DNA of 64,000 nt, taken from NCBI GenBank assembly GCA_019695055.1, contig JAIBAT010000104.1, positions 1 through 64,000 on the forward strand. The letters run 5' to 3'. The translations under genes and the position numbers were made by a program. Shown here in pieces: positions 45,213-55,251 of this stretch. Below the pieces are notes generated by a model. That model was given only the letters and a program-made list of their open reading frames with translations, was not told the DNA's origin and made no database searches. This DNA comes from Candidatus Sumerlaeaceae bacterium. Its GTDB lineage: Bacteria > Sumerlaeota > Sumerlaeia > Sumerlaeales > Sumerlaeaceae. Within the stretch, counting starts at the first letter, position 1. Every line of letters begins with the position of its first letter.

Positions 45213-47537
45213 CTACGCCTGCTGCTGTTCCAGTTCCACGCTGACTCGGGATATGTTGGCAGGAAAGATCACCATGCGATCATTGAGCCGGACGCTGTGA
45301 TCGGTTTCCAGCGCTGCAAGAACTTTGCTGGGCAGGTGCCAGTGGATCTCGCGGGGGGGGACTCTCCAGCGGGCTTCGAGGGTGAGCGCGGCGCTGTTGT
45401 CGTGAAAATCTGCCCGGACTGTCACCATGCCGAAGTTTGTGGGGGCGTTTGAGATGCCGACGTGTTGGTCCGCTTTCTGCCATTCGGGGGGCAGGAAGGG
45501 GGTCACTTCCAGCACGTCCTGATTCTCCCTCAGGATGAGGTTCCGCAGTAGCAGTACCCACTGGGCATTGGCCGGGCCGTGGTGGCCTTCGCCGCGGGAG
45601 CCGCCGCGGGTGCGGGGGTGAATGACTTCCGGCCAGCACCAGGTGGGGGAGGCAAGGCGCTGCAGTTGGGGGAGCAACTTCAGGCCCAGAGGATTGCGGA
45701 TGGAGAGGAGGGCGCGGCACAGGACCATGACGGTGTCGGGGCGCACCTCACCGTTCAGCGCTGATTCGCCAAGGGAATCAAGGATTCGGCGCATCCACGG
45801 CGACTCTTCGGGCGGGAACAATTCCAGGCTGGCATCCGTGACATTCCAGGCCATGCCTGCGTCGGGGCGGCGCCGGGGGGCGGCGGGAAGGAGATGGTGC
45901 GGGCTGAACTCCACATCCCGATTGATGGCCTCATTCAGGTCGCGGAGGTAGGCGTCATAAATACTTTGGAACAACCGGGCATCGGGGCCAAGGCCCAGCG
46001 CATCGGCGGCCCCGGCGGCGGCCTGCACGGCCCGGAGGGACCAGAAGTTATCATAATAGTTGAAATCATTCGGATGGGAATGGTCGGGACTGAATCCCGC
46101 CGGCAGGAGGCCCTTTGGTTTTCGGCGGGAGAAGCTGACTTCATTGCGCTTCTTCTCGATCCAAACGACGCCGCGCTTGATGGCGGGAAGGAGCTGCTCC
46201 AGCAGGGGAGTATCGCCATGGAGCCGGCAGTAATCCGCAATGGCGCAAATGGCCTGGCCAGTAGATGCCCATTCGCCCTTCCGGGCACAGAAATATCCGT
46301 TCTTCCATTGCTTGAGGGGGTAGAACTCCAAGTTGTGGCGGACTTCCTTGGGATAGTTGAGAATGGCGAGCGCCTGTAGCATGGCTTCGCCATTGGCGAA
46401 GGACTGGGTGTGGCCCGAAGTCGGGCCCGTCGTGATCTCGTGACCGTCGTTCAGGAGCAGCACGGCCGTCTTGCTGGCTTCGAAGCTTTCCACCAATCGG
46501 GGATCGGGGAGCTGGATGGTGGTGCCGGCGTCGCGCTTTTCCTGCCACTCCTCCGTGGCTTTGTCGCGCGATCGCTGCAGTGCATCCGGCGTGAAGGGGG
46601 AGAATTCGAAAAAGCGGGGATTCATTGGTTCAAGGGGAAGAACGGCGAAAACTGTTTCAGTGGCTCCGGGTTCCAGATGTAAGCGCCAAACGCTGGCGCC
46701 CGTGGCCAGACCCACGGGACAATGGATGGCATTGTCCTCGGTCTCGTCGTCGAGGTAAAAGGCGGCATCGCCGCGCTCGTGGTTGGAGGCTATGGAGTAA
46801 TCCGGGCGAAGGGGGAAGTAGCAGGCGACCTGCGCCTCGACATTCCAGAATCCGCGGGTGTTGTAGGCGAGGTTGTGGACGAGACAAACCCCCTCCGGGT
46901 TCGCGGGGCGAAGGGAGTGGATGAGGGCGGGGGAGAGGGGGGCATCGGAGGAATTGGTGATCCGTGTTGTTTGCACAAGGTAGTCGTTGGCCTCGTGTCG
47001 AAAGGCCCATGCCTGGATCTGTAAGTCGAGGCCATGGAAGGCAAATTCAGTTTGAACGCCCGGGGGATTGGTCGTGGCGCGTTGCGAGACTTGATGGCTA
47101 TGGAGGCGTGAGGGAAACAGAGTCTCCCCATTGATTTCCAGAAAAGTGTCAAGGCTCCACTGCCCGGGCCAGGGCGTCACCAGACCGCGCGGGTCGACAA
47201 TGGCTTCGCGACGCCCGCCGAGGGTTCCGACGGCGGTCCAATTTCGGTTCGTGATGTTTCCCGAGGTGGCGCTTGCATGAACGGGCACGAAGGCTTCGGA
47301 GCGCGGATCGCGCTGCTGCTCGATCCACCAGGGCCAGATCCAATCGCCGTTGAGCGCCAGGGCGCGGCCCTGGAAGAGGCCACGCAGGTATCCCTCGACA
47401 TCGGCGGCGACACGGTCCGGGGAGACGGAAACCTCCGAAGCGCGATTCAGCCGGGAGTTGGCATCAAGGAATTCCCCACCACGGTCGGCGTTGAAGTGCT
47501 CCCTCAGAAAGGCAAGGATGTGCTTGAGATACATCAT
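45213..47537 (-). CDS. Six-hairpin (alpha/alpha)6 glycosidase-like protein
   Basis: 774 aa, no signal peptide. N-terminal beta-sandwich (about 40-330) followed by a helical toroid (about 350-700) with typical spots GEMAQALAILNY-like repeats, FYPLKQWKNGYFCARKGEW, NYYDNFWSLRAVQAAAGA and HGPANAQWVLLLRNLIL, then a beta C-terminus. It resembles GH15/63/78/94-like hydrolases; the precise family and substrate are open. Divergent from the YkuD-like gene and apparently alone. Confidence 0.75.
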   Translation of the reverse strand: MMYLKHILAFLREHFNADRGGEFLDANSRLNRASEVSVSPDRVAADVEGYLRGLFQGRALALNGDWIWPWWIEQQRDPRSEAFVPVHASATSGNITNRNWTAVGTLGGRREAIVDPRGLVTPWPGQWSLDTFLEINGETLFPSRLHSHQVSQRATTNPPGVQTEFAFHGLDLQIQAWAFRHEANDYLVQTTRITNSSDAPLSPALIHSLRPANPEGVCLVHNLAYNTRGFWNVEAQVACYFPLRPDYSIASNHERGDAAFYLDDETEDNAIHCPVGLATGASVWRLHLEPGATETVFAVLPLEPMNPRFFEFSPFTPDALQRSRDKATEEWQEKRDAGTTIQLPDPRLVESFEASKTAVLLLNDGHEITTGPTSGHTQSFANGEAMLQALAILNYPKEVRHNLEFYPLKQWKNGYFCARKGEWASTGQAICAIADYCRLHGDTPLLEQLLPAIKRGVVWIEKKRNEVSFSRRKPKGLLPAGFSPDHSHPNDFNYYDNFWSLRAVQAAAGAADALGLGPDARLFQSIYDAYLRDLNEAINRDVEFSPHHLLPAAPRRRPDAGMAWNVTDASLELFPPEESPWMRRILDSLGESALNGEVRPDTVMVLCRALLSIRNPLGLKLLPQLQRLASPTWCWPEVIHPRTRGGSRGEGHHGPANAQWVLLLRNLILRENQDVLEVTPFLPPEWQKADQHVGISNAPTNFGMVTVRADFHDNSAALTLEARWRVPPREIHWHLPSKVLAALETDHSVRLNDRMVIFPANISRVSVELEQQQA

Positions 47538-47648
47538 GGCATTGGGCCTGACGGCAGAGGCGGGCTGTCTCTACCGGAAGGGGCAGGCGAAATTCGCCCC
47601 TGCTCGGCTTGCTTGACTCGGGCTCGATGGCATTTGCTAATGGGAAGC

Positions 47649-49085
47649 ATGTTCAATGGATACGGCAAACCGGGCAAAGCGTCAATAGTTGGGATATTCT
47701 GTGCAGTGGTGACGATTCTGTCATTTTCATCACGGGCGATGGCCGGCGATCCGGCTGTGACCAGCGCAACCGGCGCAGTGATTCCGCCGCCGGGGACGAC
47801 TGAGACCCTTTCCCTGGATGAACTTTCCACACTCACGTTGGCGGACCTCGTAACGACCCGCGCCCTAAAGGCCGAGCGGGAGAAGTTCCTGGGCAGGATG
47901 AAGCGGGAGAAGATCGAGAGTGTTCTCCCCGCAGGGCTGACCTCTGCCACGCTGGACAAATGGGATGATGCGCTATGGGTCATCAAACTCCTCTACTTGC
48001 GCAATGAAATGACCAGTCAGGCACTGGCTGCCTCGCTGGCGGCGTATCCGCAGATGGATGAAGCCTTGCAGCGGGTCACCCTGGAGACGGCGTACGCTGT
48101 CTATGGGCGTGAGTTTACGACGGATGTTTTGAGGATTGCTGAGATCACGACCTCCCCCAAGCACTTTGCGATGTGCGCCCACTATGCGAACCGGGCATTG
48201 GATAATGCCGATTGCCGGACAACGTTGACAGACCTGATGAAGCTGCGCTTTCCGGATTGGAGCACGACACCCATCCTCGTGATGCTTGAGCATGACTTGC
48301 GTGTGGATGCCGCCACGGAAATCAAGTCCCGCCCCGCCATGGCAGATTTGTTCGCGCACAAATTACCTGGCGATACTCCGGTCATCTTCAGCTTGCAGCG
48401 GCGTAATCGCGAGTATCCGGGGATGGCCCTGGTGCGGCTGCCGGACGGGAAATTTGTGCGGCGTCCGGACGGGAGCATTTTCGCCGTCTCGCACCTCGCG
48501 TTCTCCCAGTCAAATTTGCCCGGCTATATCACCAACGGCAATACGCCCGAGGGTCTTTTCACGATTGTGGGGTTGGACCGGACAAAGAATCTTTTTATCG
48601 GGAAGACTCCATTTTTCGCGACGGAGGTCCCCTTCGAGGCGCCGCTGGATCGCTACTTTCATAATGCGACGCTGAAGGGTCAAGTCTGGTCGCTGGAGTG
48701 GTACCTGGGAGCGTGGCCGGTTTCCTGGCGCGATTACTTTCCGGTTCGGGAGGCGTTTTACGCAGGTCAGGCCGGCCGCAGCGAGATGCTTTCGCACGGC
48801 ACAACTATTGATCCTGCTCCGTATCGGGCGAAGCCGTACTATCCCAACACGCCGTCCATCGGGTGCCTGACGGCGAAGGAGATTTGGTCGCCCGAGGATG
48901 GGCATGCGCTTGTCAGCGACCAGCTTTCGCTGATCAAGGCTTTCATTTCGAGCGGCATGACGTATGGTTACCTGATAGTGGTGGACCTGGATTCCTCGCG
49001 CCGCCCGGTGGTGCTGGAGGATGTGCTGATGGATTTGCTCGCTGCGGAGGGACGGCCCCATGAGACTAAAGATGCCACGAAATAA
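47649..49085 (+). CDS. Exported L,D-transpeptidase-like (YkuD) protein
   Basis: Probable periplasmic enzyme that cross-links peptidoglycan or trims it. Start ATG 47649 (an ATG at 47640 is equally possible). The signal peptide is VGIFCAVVTILSFSSRAMA. The YkuD-like region is at the C-terminus: GNTPEGLFTIVGL, then SHGTTI and, 19 residues further, SIGCLT with the catalytic Cys. The canonical SHGC has its His replaced by Ile here. The N-terminal half (about 50-270) is helical and unknown. Confidence 0.7.
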   Translation: MFNGYGKPGKASIVGIFCAVVTILSFSSRAMAGDPAVTSATGAVIPPPGTTETLSLDELSTLTLADLVTTRALKAEREKFLGRMKREKIESVLPAGLTSATLDKWDDALWVIKLLYLRNEMTSQALAASLAAYPQMDEALQRVTLETAYAVYGREFTTDVLRIAEITTSPKHFAMCAHYANRALDNADCRTTLTDLMKLRFPDWSTTPILVMLEHDLRVDAATEIKSRPAMADLFAHKLPGDTPVIFSLQRRNREYPGMALVRLPDGKFVRRPDGSIFAVSHLAFSQSNLPGYITNGNTPEGLFTIVGLDRTKNLFIGKTPFFATEVPFEAPLDRYFHNATLKGQVWSLEWYLGAWPVSWRDYFPVREAFYAGQAGRSEMLSHGTTIDPAPYRAKPYYPNTPSIGCLTAKEIWSPEDGHALVSDQLSLIKAFISSGMTYGYLIVVDLDSSRRPVVLEDVLMDLLAAEGRPHETKDATK

Positions 49086-49113
49086 ACTAGCTCGAATGCG
49101 GCAGTAGGGGACC

Positions 49114-50301
49114 ATGGACAAACAGCTTCGAATTGGGATCGCCTGCTTCCCAAGTGTCGGGGGAAGCGGCGTGGTGGCCACCGAACTGGGCCGTGAACTG
49201 GCCAGGATTGGGCACAAGATCCATTTTATCAGTAACCAAGTGCCCTTCCGCCTCGATCAGCCAGAGTTCTTCGAGACCATTTACTACCACGAAGTGGAGT
49301 CGGTACGCTACGAGGCGATGTCGGCCCAATCCTATGGGTTCGAGCTGTCCTCGAAGATGATCCAGATTGCCATGGATGAGAAGCTCGATTTGCTGCACGC
49401 GCACTATGCCGTGCCCATGGCCATCAGCGGGATTCTTGCGAAAGAAGTCCTCAAACCGCGTAACCTGCGGATTGTGACGACGCTTCACGGGACGGATATC
49501 ACGCTTGTGGGGCGGGCGCCGTCTTTTTTCCCGCTGACCAAGTGGGCGATCGAGCACAGCGATGCAGTCACCACAGTTTCGAACTGGTTGCGGGAGCGGA
49601 CCTACGAGGAGTTCGAGGTCGATAAGCCCATTCACGTCATCCACAATTTCGTGGATACCGTGCGGTTCGCGCCGGGGCGCAGCCGCTGCCATCGTGCGCA
49701 CTTTGCGCGGCCCGACGAAAAGATCATCATGCACCTGTCGAACTTCCGCCCTGTGAAGCGAATCCAAGATGTAGTGCGCACCTTTGCACGCATTGTTGAG
49801 AAGGTTCCTGCACGGCTTTTGCTGATCGGCGATGGGCCCGAGCGGGAGCACTGTCTGGACCTGGCGCGCAATCTCGGTGTGATGGATCGCACCTATTTCC
49901 TCGGGAAGCAGAATCTCATCGAGAACTACTTTGCGATTTCGGACCTGTTTCTGTTTCCCAGCGAATACGAATCGTTTGGTGTGGCGGCTCTCGAAGCCAT
50001 GAGCACGGAGGTGCCCGTTGTTGCGACGCTTGGGAGCGGGCTGTCCGAGGTTGTGGAGGACGGGAAGACTGGCTTTCTGCGGCCTGTGGGGGACATTGAG
50101 GGCCTGGCAGAAGCCAGCGTGAAGATCCTGACCGATGCTGTCCTTGCCAAGTCCATGGCTGACGCGGGGCGTCGGCGCGCGACCAACTGTTTCCAGGCCC
50201 ATCGCATTCGCGACAAGTACATGAGCATCTACAATTCTGTGATCGAGGGGACCGAACCGCAACTGGGCGCTCCCTGCGTGGAGACACTGCCGGTCGGATA
50301 G
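49114..50301 (+). CDS. bshA: N-acetyl-alpha-D-glucosaminyl L-malate synthase (bacillithiol biosynthesis)
   Basis: GT4-type enzyme making GlcNAc-malate, the first step of bacillithiol. 395 aa. Diagnostic start IGIACFPSVGGSGVVATELG, then PFRLDQPEFFE, YHEVESVRYEA, LLHAHYAVPMA, TTLHGTDITLVG and TVSNWLRERT, then VIHNFVDTVRF. Donor-site motif YESFGVAALEAMSTEVPV. 28 bases after the YkuD-like gene. bshB/bshC are not in this window. Confidence 0.9.
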   Translation: MDKQLRIGIACFPSVGGSGVVATELGRELARIGHKIHFISNQVPFRLDQPEFFETIYYHEVESVRYEAMSAQSYGFELSSKMIQIAMDEKLDLLHAHYAVPMAISGILAKEVLKPRNLRIVTTLHGTDITLVGRAPSFFPLTKWAIEHSDAVTTVSNWLRERTYEEFEVDKPIHVIHNFVDTVRFAPGRSRCHRAHFARPDEKIIMHLSNFRPVKRIQDVVRTFARIVEKVPARLLLIGDGPEREHCLDLARNLGVMDRTYFLGKQNLIENYFAISDLFLFPSEYESFGVAALEAMSTEVPVVATLGSGLSEVVEDGKTGFLRPVGDIEGLAEASVKILTDAVLAKSMADAGRRRATNCFQAHRIRDKYMSIYNSVIEGTEPQLGAPCVETLPVG

Positions 50302-50358
50302 TTTCGGTGCCATGATTCCGGGCTTGCAAGGTGGCAAGGGGGCTGGTTTGATTTCCCA

Positions 50359-52950
50359 ATGAATTTCAGGATTCGAAGCTGTCCCCGCCATGGTTTGCGG
50401 ATTCTTGTGTTCGCCTGCCTGTTTTTTTCTGCTTTCTGCGGAATTGGGAATGCCGTGACGGTGGATGGGTCTGTGGGCTTCTCCGCTGTTTTCAGGCCGG
50501 GGAAGTGGACACCCATCAACCTGACTGTGGAGAATATCCCCCGGGCAGACAAGGCGCGCCAATCGCTGAAGGATTTTGCGGGTACGGTCCAGACGGTGAC
50601 GATGGACTCCGGCTATAAACCGGTCGCGCGGAATTACGAACGCGCACTGTCCGTGCCCGTCAATGATCGTAAGAAGGTCCTGCTCTATGCAAAGTTTCCC
50701 ATGGATGACAGCGAAATCCTGGTGGAGCTGAAGGACCAGGATGGCCGCACGGTTGCGGAGGCGAAGCTGCCCAAGAAGGCCGTCAAGGAAGACGAGGAAC
50801 TTGTGGTTTACGTCGCGAGTTCGGAGGCGCCGTTTGCGCTGCCCAACCTGCAGGGATTCCCGGGGATCGTCAACGCGATCATGGCGCCGGAGGATCTTCC
50901 GGATCGCTGGTATGGATACGAGGGAGTGTCACTGCTGGTCATTCCCCGCGCCACGCAGAATCTCCTGGAAGGGGATAAGGGCGCAGCTCTTCGCGACTGG
51001 GTGGCCCAAGGTGGAAAGCTGCTGGTGCTGGGTGGGCGAAACGGGCAGACCTACAAGGGTTCGATGGTCGAAGACCTGCTGCCGGCGACCATTGAGGGGG
51101 ACGGCATCTACGCGTCCAGCGACGGGCAACTGAAGGAGGAAGTGGGCGCGACGACGGCGACGGCCGGCGGCCTTTTTCAGATCAACAAGTTGAAGCTGCG
51201 ACCCGGTGCCAGGGAACTAATTGGCAGTGGCAACCTGCCCCTGCTGGTCGGTCGAGCCTACGAGTCGGGCACGGTCATGTACCTCGCCTCGGATTGGTCC
51301 CAGAGGCTTTTTCAACTTTTTGCCATTCCCAAGACCCTGGCGACAATTGTCGGGATTGAGCCCGGATTTGAGGACATTCAAAAGCGGTACCAAAACTCAT
51401 TTCTGAACATTGACAGTGGAATATTTGGTCTTGGATCGGCGGTTAACCTGCCAAATCCTGCCATCATTCTTGCGATTTTGTCGTTGTACTTTGTGCTGGT
51501 TGGGCCGCTGAACTTCTTCCTGCTGGCGCGGCGCAAGCGGCTGGAACTTGCGTGGATCACGGTTCCGGTGATAGTGATCCTGTTCACGGCGGGGATCTAT
51601 GGGGCCAGCTCCCTGCTGAAAGGGCACGACACGGTGCTGCGCGAGTACTTTCTGTATACCGGCCGGGCCAATGCGGAGAGATTCCGCCTCGATTCCCTGA
51701 GCATGCTCTGGCTATCCGACCGAATGACATGTAATATTACGGGCGGTGACAACACGGTCGCGCGCGAGCCGTTCACCGATTGGGGATACAGCTACTATGG
51801 CAGCCGCTATGGTGGTTTTGGCGGAGGGGGAGGCGCCATTCCGGGGGAGATCACCCGCGTGGTGCAAGGCACTGATGCCATGAAGCTGATGGATCGGGCC
51901 ATCTCGCAGTGGAGCACGGAGTTTTCCGGGGCGTCGTGTGTGGGCAGCCTTGGCGGGTCTCTGGAGAGCGACCTGCAATTACATGGCGCGAAGCTTACTG
52001 GAAAGATACGAAACAACACGAAGAAGGCAGTGAAATATCCCTGTCTGGTGGTGGGGAAGAGACTCATTCCGCTGGCGAAGGAAGATCCACCCGGGAGCAG
52101 CCGAAATGCTCCAGTGGTTCTGCAGCCGGGGGATTCCTACGATGTGGACGAGGTGATGGATGGCCCGGTTGTGGATTTTTCGGGTACTCAGCAGTCCGAC
52201 CGCGCCGGTTTGAAGGGGATGGACAGGGCCATATACCAGTCGTTTATCCAACTGTTTGGTGGTGAACGGACCGGGGTGTCCACGGATTATCCCGGGTGCC
52301 TCCTGCTTGCAAGTGTAGGTGAACCGGACGCTGCAACGGCGGTCTCGACGCCACTTACGGAGAGCACCACCCATGGCTTTGTTGCGGTGGATGTGCCTGT
52401 CGCAATGAACGGGTGGAACCCGGTCAACAGCGTTGCGGGGAAAACCCTCGCGGCGATGGATCTTCCGCGGTACCGCAATGCAAGGATTCCCGTTGCCCAG
52501 GACCCTGTCAGCTTTCGATTCAATTGGCCATCGCCGCCTTCGGACGATGTGCTCTTTGAGGGCGATTTCTCGATGTCTCAAGGCGACAAATTGCCGGAAC
52601 TGAAATGCGAAGCCTACAACTTTGAAAAGAACGAATGGACTGCCCTGAAATTGGAGCGGTGGACACCGCCGACGAAAAAGACGGGTGGCCAGGGCAACGA
52701 CCAGCGGAATACTCAGTCCAATGAAATTCGGGTGAAATTCCAGTTGCCCGCGGGGCGGGCTTTCTGGCATCCCTTCTCGCCAGTCTCGGTGGTGCGATTT
52801 TTTTCGCCCCAGGGAACTGCCCTGACCACAAGGGGGCCGGGGTATGGTTCCGGGTCGGCTTGGGAGTTGACTCCACCGCGGTTAACAGCTGGCAATGTGC
52901 CTGCCGAGTTGCCGCAGTCGGATCCGAATTTTGGAGATGTTCCCATTTGA
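50359..52950 (+). CDS. Large exported membrane-anchored protein, partner of an ABC ATPase
   Basis: 863 aa, family not named. Signal peptide (ILVFACLFFSAFCGIGNA), a long beta-rich N-terminal half, then two TM segments near residues 370-420 (ILAILSLYFVLVGPLNFFLLARRKR and ITVPVIVILFTAGIYG), and an extracytoplasmic C-terminal half with a Gly-rich patch (YGGFGGGGGAIPG). The FVLVGPLNFF-x-L-A-R-R-K-R block recurs in similar large proteins of other bacteria (recollection). It is followed by an ABC ATPase 31 bases on. Confidence 0.75.
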   Translation: MNFRIRSCPRHGLRILVFACLFFSAFCGIGNAVTVDGSVGFSAVFRPGKWTPINLTVENIPRADKARQSLKDFAGTVQTVTMDSGYKPVARNYERALSVPVNDRKKVLLYAKFPMDDSEILVELKDQDGRTVAEAKLPKKAVKEDEELVVYVASSEAPFALPNLQGFPGIVNAIMAPEDLPDRWYGYEGVSLLVIPRATQNLLEGDKGAALRDWVAQGGKLLVLGGRNGQTYKGSMVEDLLPATIEGDGIYASSDGQLKEEVGATTATAGGLFQINKLKLRPGARELIGSGNLPLLVGRAYESGTVMYLASDWSQRLFQLFAIPKTLATIVGIEPGFEDIQKRYQNSFLNIDSGIFGLGSAVNLPNPAIILAILSLYFVLVGPLNFFLLARRKRLELAWITVPVIVILFTAGIYGASSLLKGHDTVLREYFLYTGRANAERFRLDSLSMLWLSDRMTCNITGGDNTVAREPFTDWGYSYYGSRYGGFGGGGGAIPGEITRVVQGTDAMKLMDRAISQWSTEFSGASCVGSLGGSLESDLQLHGAKLTGKIRNNTKKAVKYPCLVVGKRLIPLAKEDPPGSSRNAPVVLQPGDSYDVDEVMDGPVVDFSGTQQSDRAGLKGMDRAIYQSFIQLFGGERTGVSTDYPGCLLLASVGEPDAATAVSTPLTESTTHGFVAVDVPVAMNGWNPVNSVAGKTLAAMDLPRYRNARIPVAQDPVSFRFNWPSPPSDDVLFEGDFSMSQGDKLPELKCEAYNFEKNEWTALKLERWTPPTKKTGGQGNDQRNTQSNEIRVKFQLPAGRAFWHPFSPVSVVRFFSPQGTALTTRGPGYGSGSAWELTPPRLTAGNVPAELPQSDPNFGDVPI

Positions 52951-52981
52951 TGAAGCCTGCCCGTGAAATAAAGGAGACAAC

Positions 52982-53908
52982 ATGATTCAGACCTTTGGAC
53001 TCGTGAAGCAGTACAAGAACCTCACAGCCGTGAATTCCCTGGACCTGACGGTCAATGAGGGCGAAATCTTTGGCTTTATCGGGCCCAATGGCGCGGGGAA
53101 AACGACAACCATCCGGATGCTGGCCACCCTGACCAAGCCGACCAGCGGGCATGCACTTGTGGCGGGGTATAACATCCTGACCCAGGCCGATGAGGTGAAG
53201 CGGGTCATCGGTTACATGCCGGACTCTTTTGGCGTCTACGAGGACATGAAGGTCTGGGAATACCTGGATTTCTTTGCGGCCGCCTACAAGATTCCCAAGG
53301 AAAAGCGCGGGCAGATCGTGGACGATGTGCTGAACCTGACGGACCTGATTTACAAGAAGGACGACTACGTCGAGGCGCTGAGCAAGGGTATGAAGCAGCG
53401 GTTGTGTCTGGCCAAAACGCTTGTCCATGATCCGAAGGTTCTGCTACTGGACGAGCCTGCGAGTGGTTTGGACCCGCGCGCACGAATCGAATTGCGGGAA
53501 CTGCTGAAGGAGCTTTGCAAAATGGGCAAGACGATCCTGGTGAGTTCACACATCCTGACTGAACTTGCGGATTTCTGCACATCCATTGGAATCATTGAGC
53601 AGGGCCGATTGCTGGCGGCTGGCAAGGTGGACGACATTCTAAAAAACGTCAAGGCGTCGAAGGTCGTAAAGGTAACAGTTCGCGAAAACGCCGAGAAGGG
53701 GCGCGAACTCATGGCGGCTCACCCCAATGTCAAAAGTGCCGAAATTGAGGGAAATGTGGTCATCGTGCATCTGGATTTGTCCTGCGAGGACACGTCGTTT
53801 ATTGCCGAGGAGTTGCTCAAGAACGGTATCAAGTTTACCTCGATGAAAGAGGAGGAACTGGACCTGGAAGACATCTTCATGAAGATCACGACGGGTGCGG
53901 TGCAATAG
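52982..53908 (+). CDS. ABC transporter ATP-binding protein
   Basis: 308 aa, ABC-2/drug-export type. Walker A GPNGAGKTTTIRML, Q-loop region IGYMPDSFGVYEDM, signature LSKGMKQRLCLAK, Walker B VLLLDEPASGLDP, H-loop VSSHILTELADF. The C-terminal ~90 residues are an extra regulatory domain. AAAGGAGA precedes the ATG. No canonical permease is adjacent; the large protein before it is the only membrane partner in sight. Confidence 0.94.
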   Translation: MIQTFGLVKQYKNLTAVNSLDLTVNEGEIFGFIGPNGAGKTTTIRMLATLTKPTSGHALVAGYNILTQADEVKRVIGYMPDSFGVYEDMKVWEYLDFFAAAYKIPKEKRGQIVDDVLNLTDLIYKKDDYVEALSKGMKQRLCLAKTLVHDPKVLLLDEPASGLDPRARIELRELLKELCKMGKTILVSSHILTELADFCTSIGIIEQGRLLAAGKVDDILKNVKASKVVKVTVRENAEKGRELMAAHPNVKSAEIEGNVVIVHLDLSCEDTSFIAEELLKNGIKFTSMKEEELDLEDIFMKITTGAVQ

Positions 53909-53920
53909 GCCTGTGGCCTG

Positions 53921-55165
53921 CTAAATGGAGTTCAGAAACTCCAATAGCTGCTGTTGCTGTGTGGCGCTAAGGCGGTTGTAGAGGTCGCGGGTCCGGGCGG
54001 CTTCGCCGTCATGGGCGCGGATGGCCTCATCCACTGTGGCGGCTCGTCCGTCGTGCAGATAGGGCCCACTGGCATTCAATCCCCAGAGCGGCGCAGTCTT
54101 CATGTCCTGCATTCCTGCCGTACCTTGCGCGATTCCATCGCCCAGGGTTCCCATGTCATGCAAGAGAAGGTCCGAATACAGGTTCACAGGTTTGCGATCG
54201 AAGACAGGATCAGCGTTTGAGGCGGTGGTCAATGTTGGCACGTGACAAATCGCACAACCAATCTGGGAGAACAGACGCTGCCCCCGGCGAGCATTGGTTG
54301 TCAAGGTGGTGGTCGGCGGAGGCGCCAGGAATTTCCCGAAATCCGTGGATAAATCGACAATTCCCTTGTTGGTTTGTGGATCAATCACATCTTCGGGATC
54401 AGCCACAGTGTCGTAGGTCTCCAGCACGGCCGTATTGCCATTCGGGGCATTTTCCGTCGGGTGGAAACGGTTGGTGATACCCATTTCGTTCAGGTATGCA
54501 TCCGAGTTAAACCCGAGAAGAGTTGCCTGCTGAGCCTTCCACCCAAATCGCCCCACACGGGTTTGGGATGTTGGAGTGTCAAAGACCTCTGAGACTTTTC
54601 CCTGGATTCCGAAGGGTTTACGCTTGAGCGCCAATGCGCGGATTGCGGCGTCCGGGATTGCCTCGACAAGGCCCAGGCCGAAAAGGGGAGTTGTTTGGCG
54701 CTTCGCCGTAACATTGGCCTGCGCGGGGATTACCTCGCGGCAAACGGGGTCGGTGAACTTCGATTGTAGGAGAGAGCCGCCAAGTTCTGCCAGTGGATCA
54801 AATTGGCCATTGGAGACCAGGCCAAACCGGGTTACAACAATCGTGCTGCTGCCGCCGCTTGCCGGCCCGCTATGACAGGCCACGCAGGAGTTGTTGTTGA
54901 AGATGGGGCCCAGCCCGATGGATTTGGTTTTGACGGTGTTAAACTCCGCCTTTCCAACATTAAAGGCGATAAGCTGGTCGGGAGTCAAACCGGGAAGGGG
55001 ATCGCCAAACTGGGTGGAGACGGCCGGCGAAGATGCCAACACAGGGTCGCCGGGCATTCTGCTGAAGGATTCCGGTGCACAATGGCCGGAAGCGGAAACA
55101 AGACCAATGGAGAGCAAACAGGCGGGAATCCTGAAAAACCAAGCATACGACATCATAAATTCCAT
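53921..55165 (-). CDS. Di-haem oxidoreductase (DHOR) family c-type cytochrome
   Basis: 414 aa. Signal peptide (RIPACLLSIGLVSASGHC). Two haem c sites CxxCH: CVACH (about 94-98) and CAICH (about 305). Followed by GPYLHDGRAATVDEAIRAH, the typical peroxidase-family distal segment. Periplasmic; the family includes putative peroxidases and enzymes of unclear substrate. Starts at 55165 or at one of the ATGs at 55156/55153. Confidence 0.9.
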   Translation of the reverse strand: MEFMMSYAWFFRIPACLLSIGLVSASGHCAPESFSRMPGDPVLASSPAVSTQFGDPLPGLTPDQLIAFNVGKAEFNTVKTKSIGLGPIFNNNSCVACHSGPASGGSSTIVVTRFGLVSNGQFDPLAELGGSLLQSKFTDPVCREVIPAQANVTAKRQTTPLFGLGLVEAIPDAAIRALALKRKPFGIQGKVSEVFDTPTSQTRVGRFGWKAQQATLLGFNSDAYLNEMGITNRFHPTENAPNGNTAVLETYDTVADPEDVIDPQTNKGIVDLSTDFGKFLAPPPTTTLTTNARRGQRLFSQIGCAICHVPTLTTASNADPVFDRKPVNLYSDLLLHDMGTLGDGIAQGTAGMQDMKTAPLWGLNASGPYLHDGRAATVDEAIRAHDGEAARTRDLYNRLSATQQQQLLEFLNSI

Positions 55166-55251
55166 AAACCGTCAGTAAGATGAGGCAAGTATGCCACGCC
55201 TGAATCCCTTTCATTCAACATGAAAGATGCTGGGGTAGGGAAGGGACTGGA

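Noticed and set aside
55209..55227. Terminator between the PilB-type gene and DHOR gene (CTTTCAT/ATGAAAG hairpin)
   Set aside because: No U-tract follows in either direction, so only a small dyad can be claimed.
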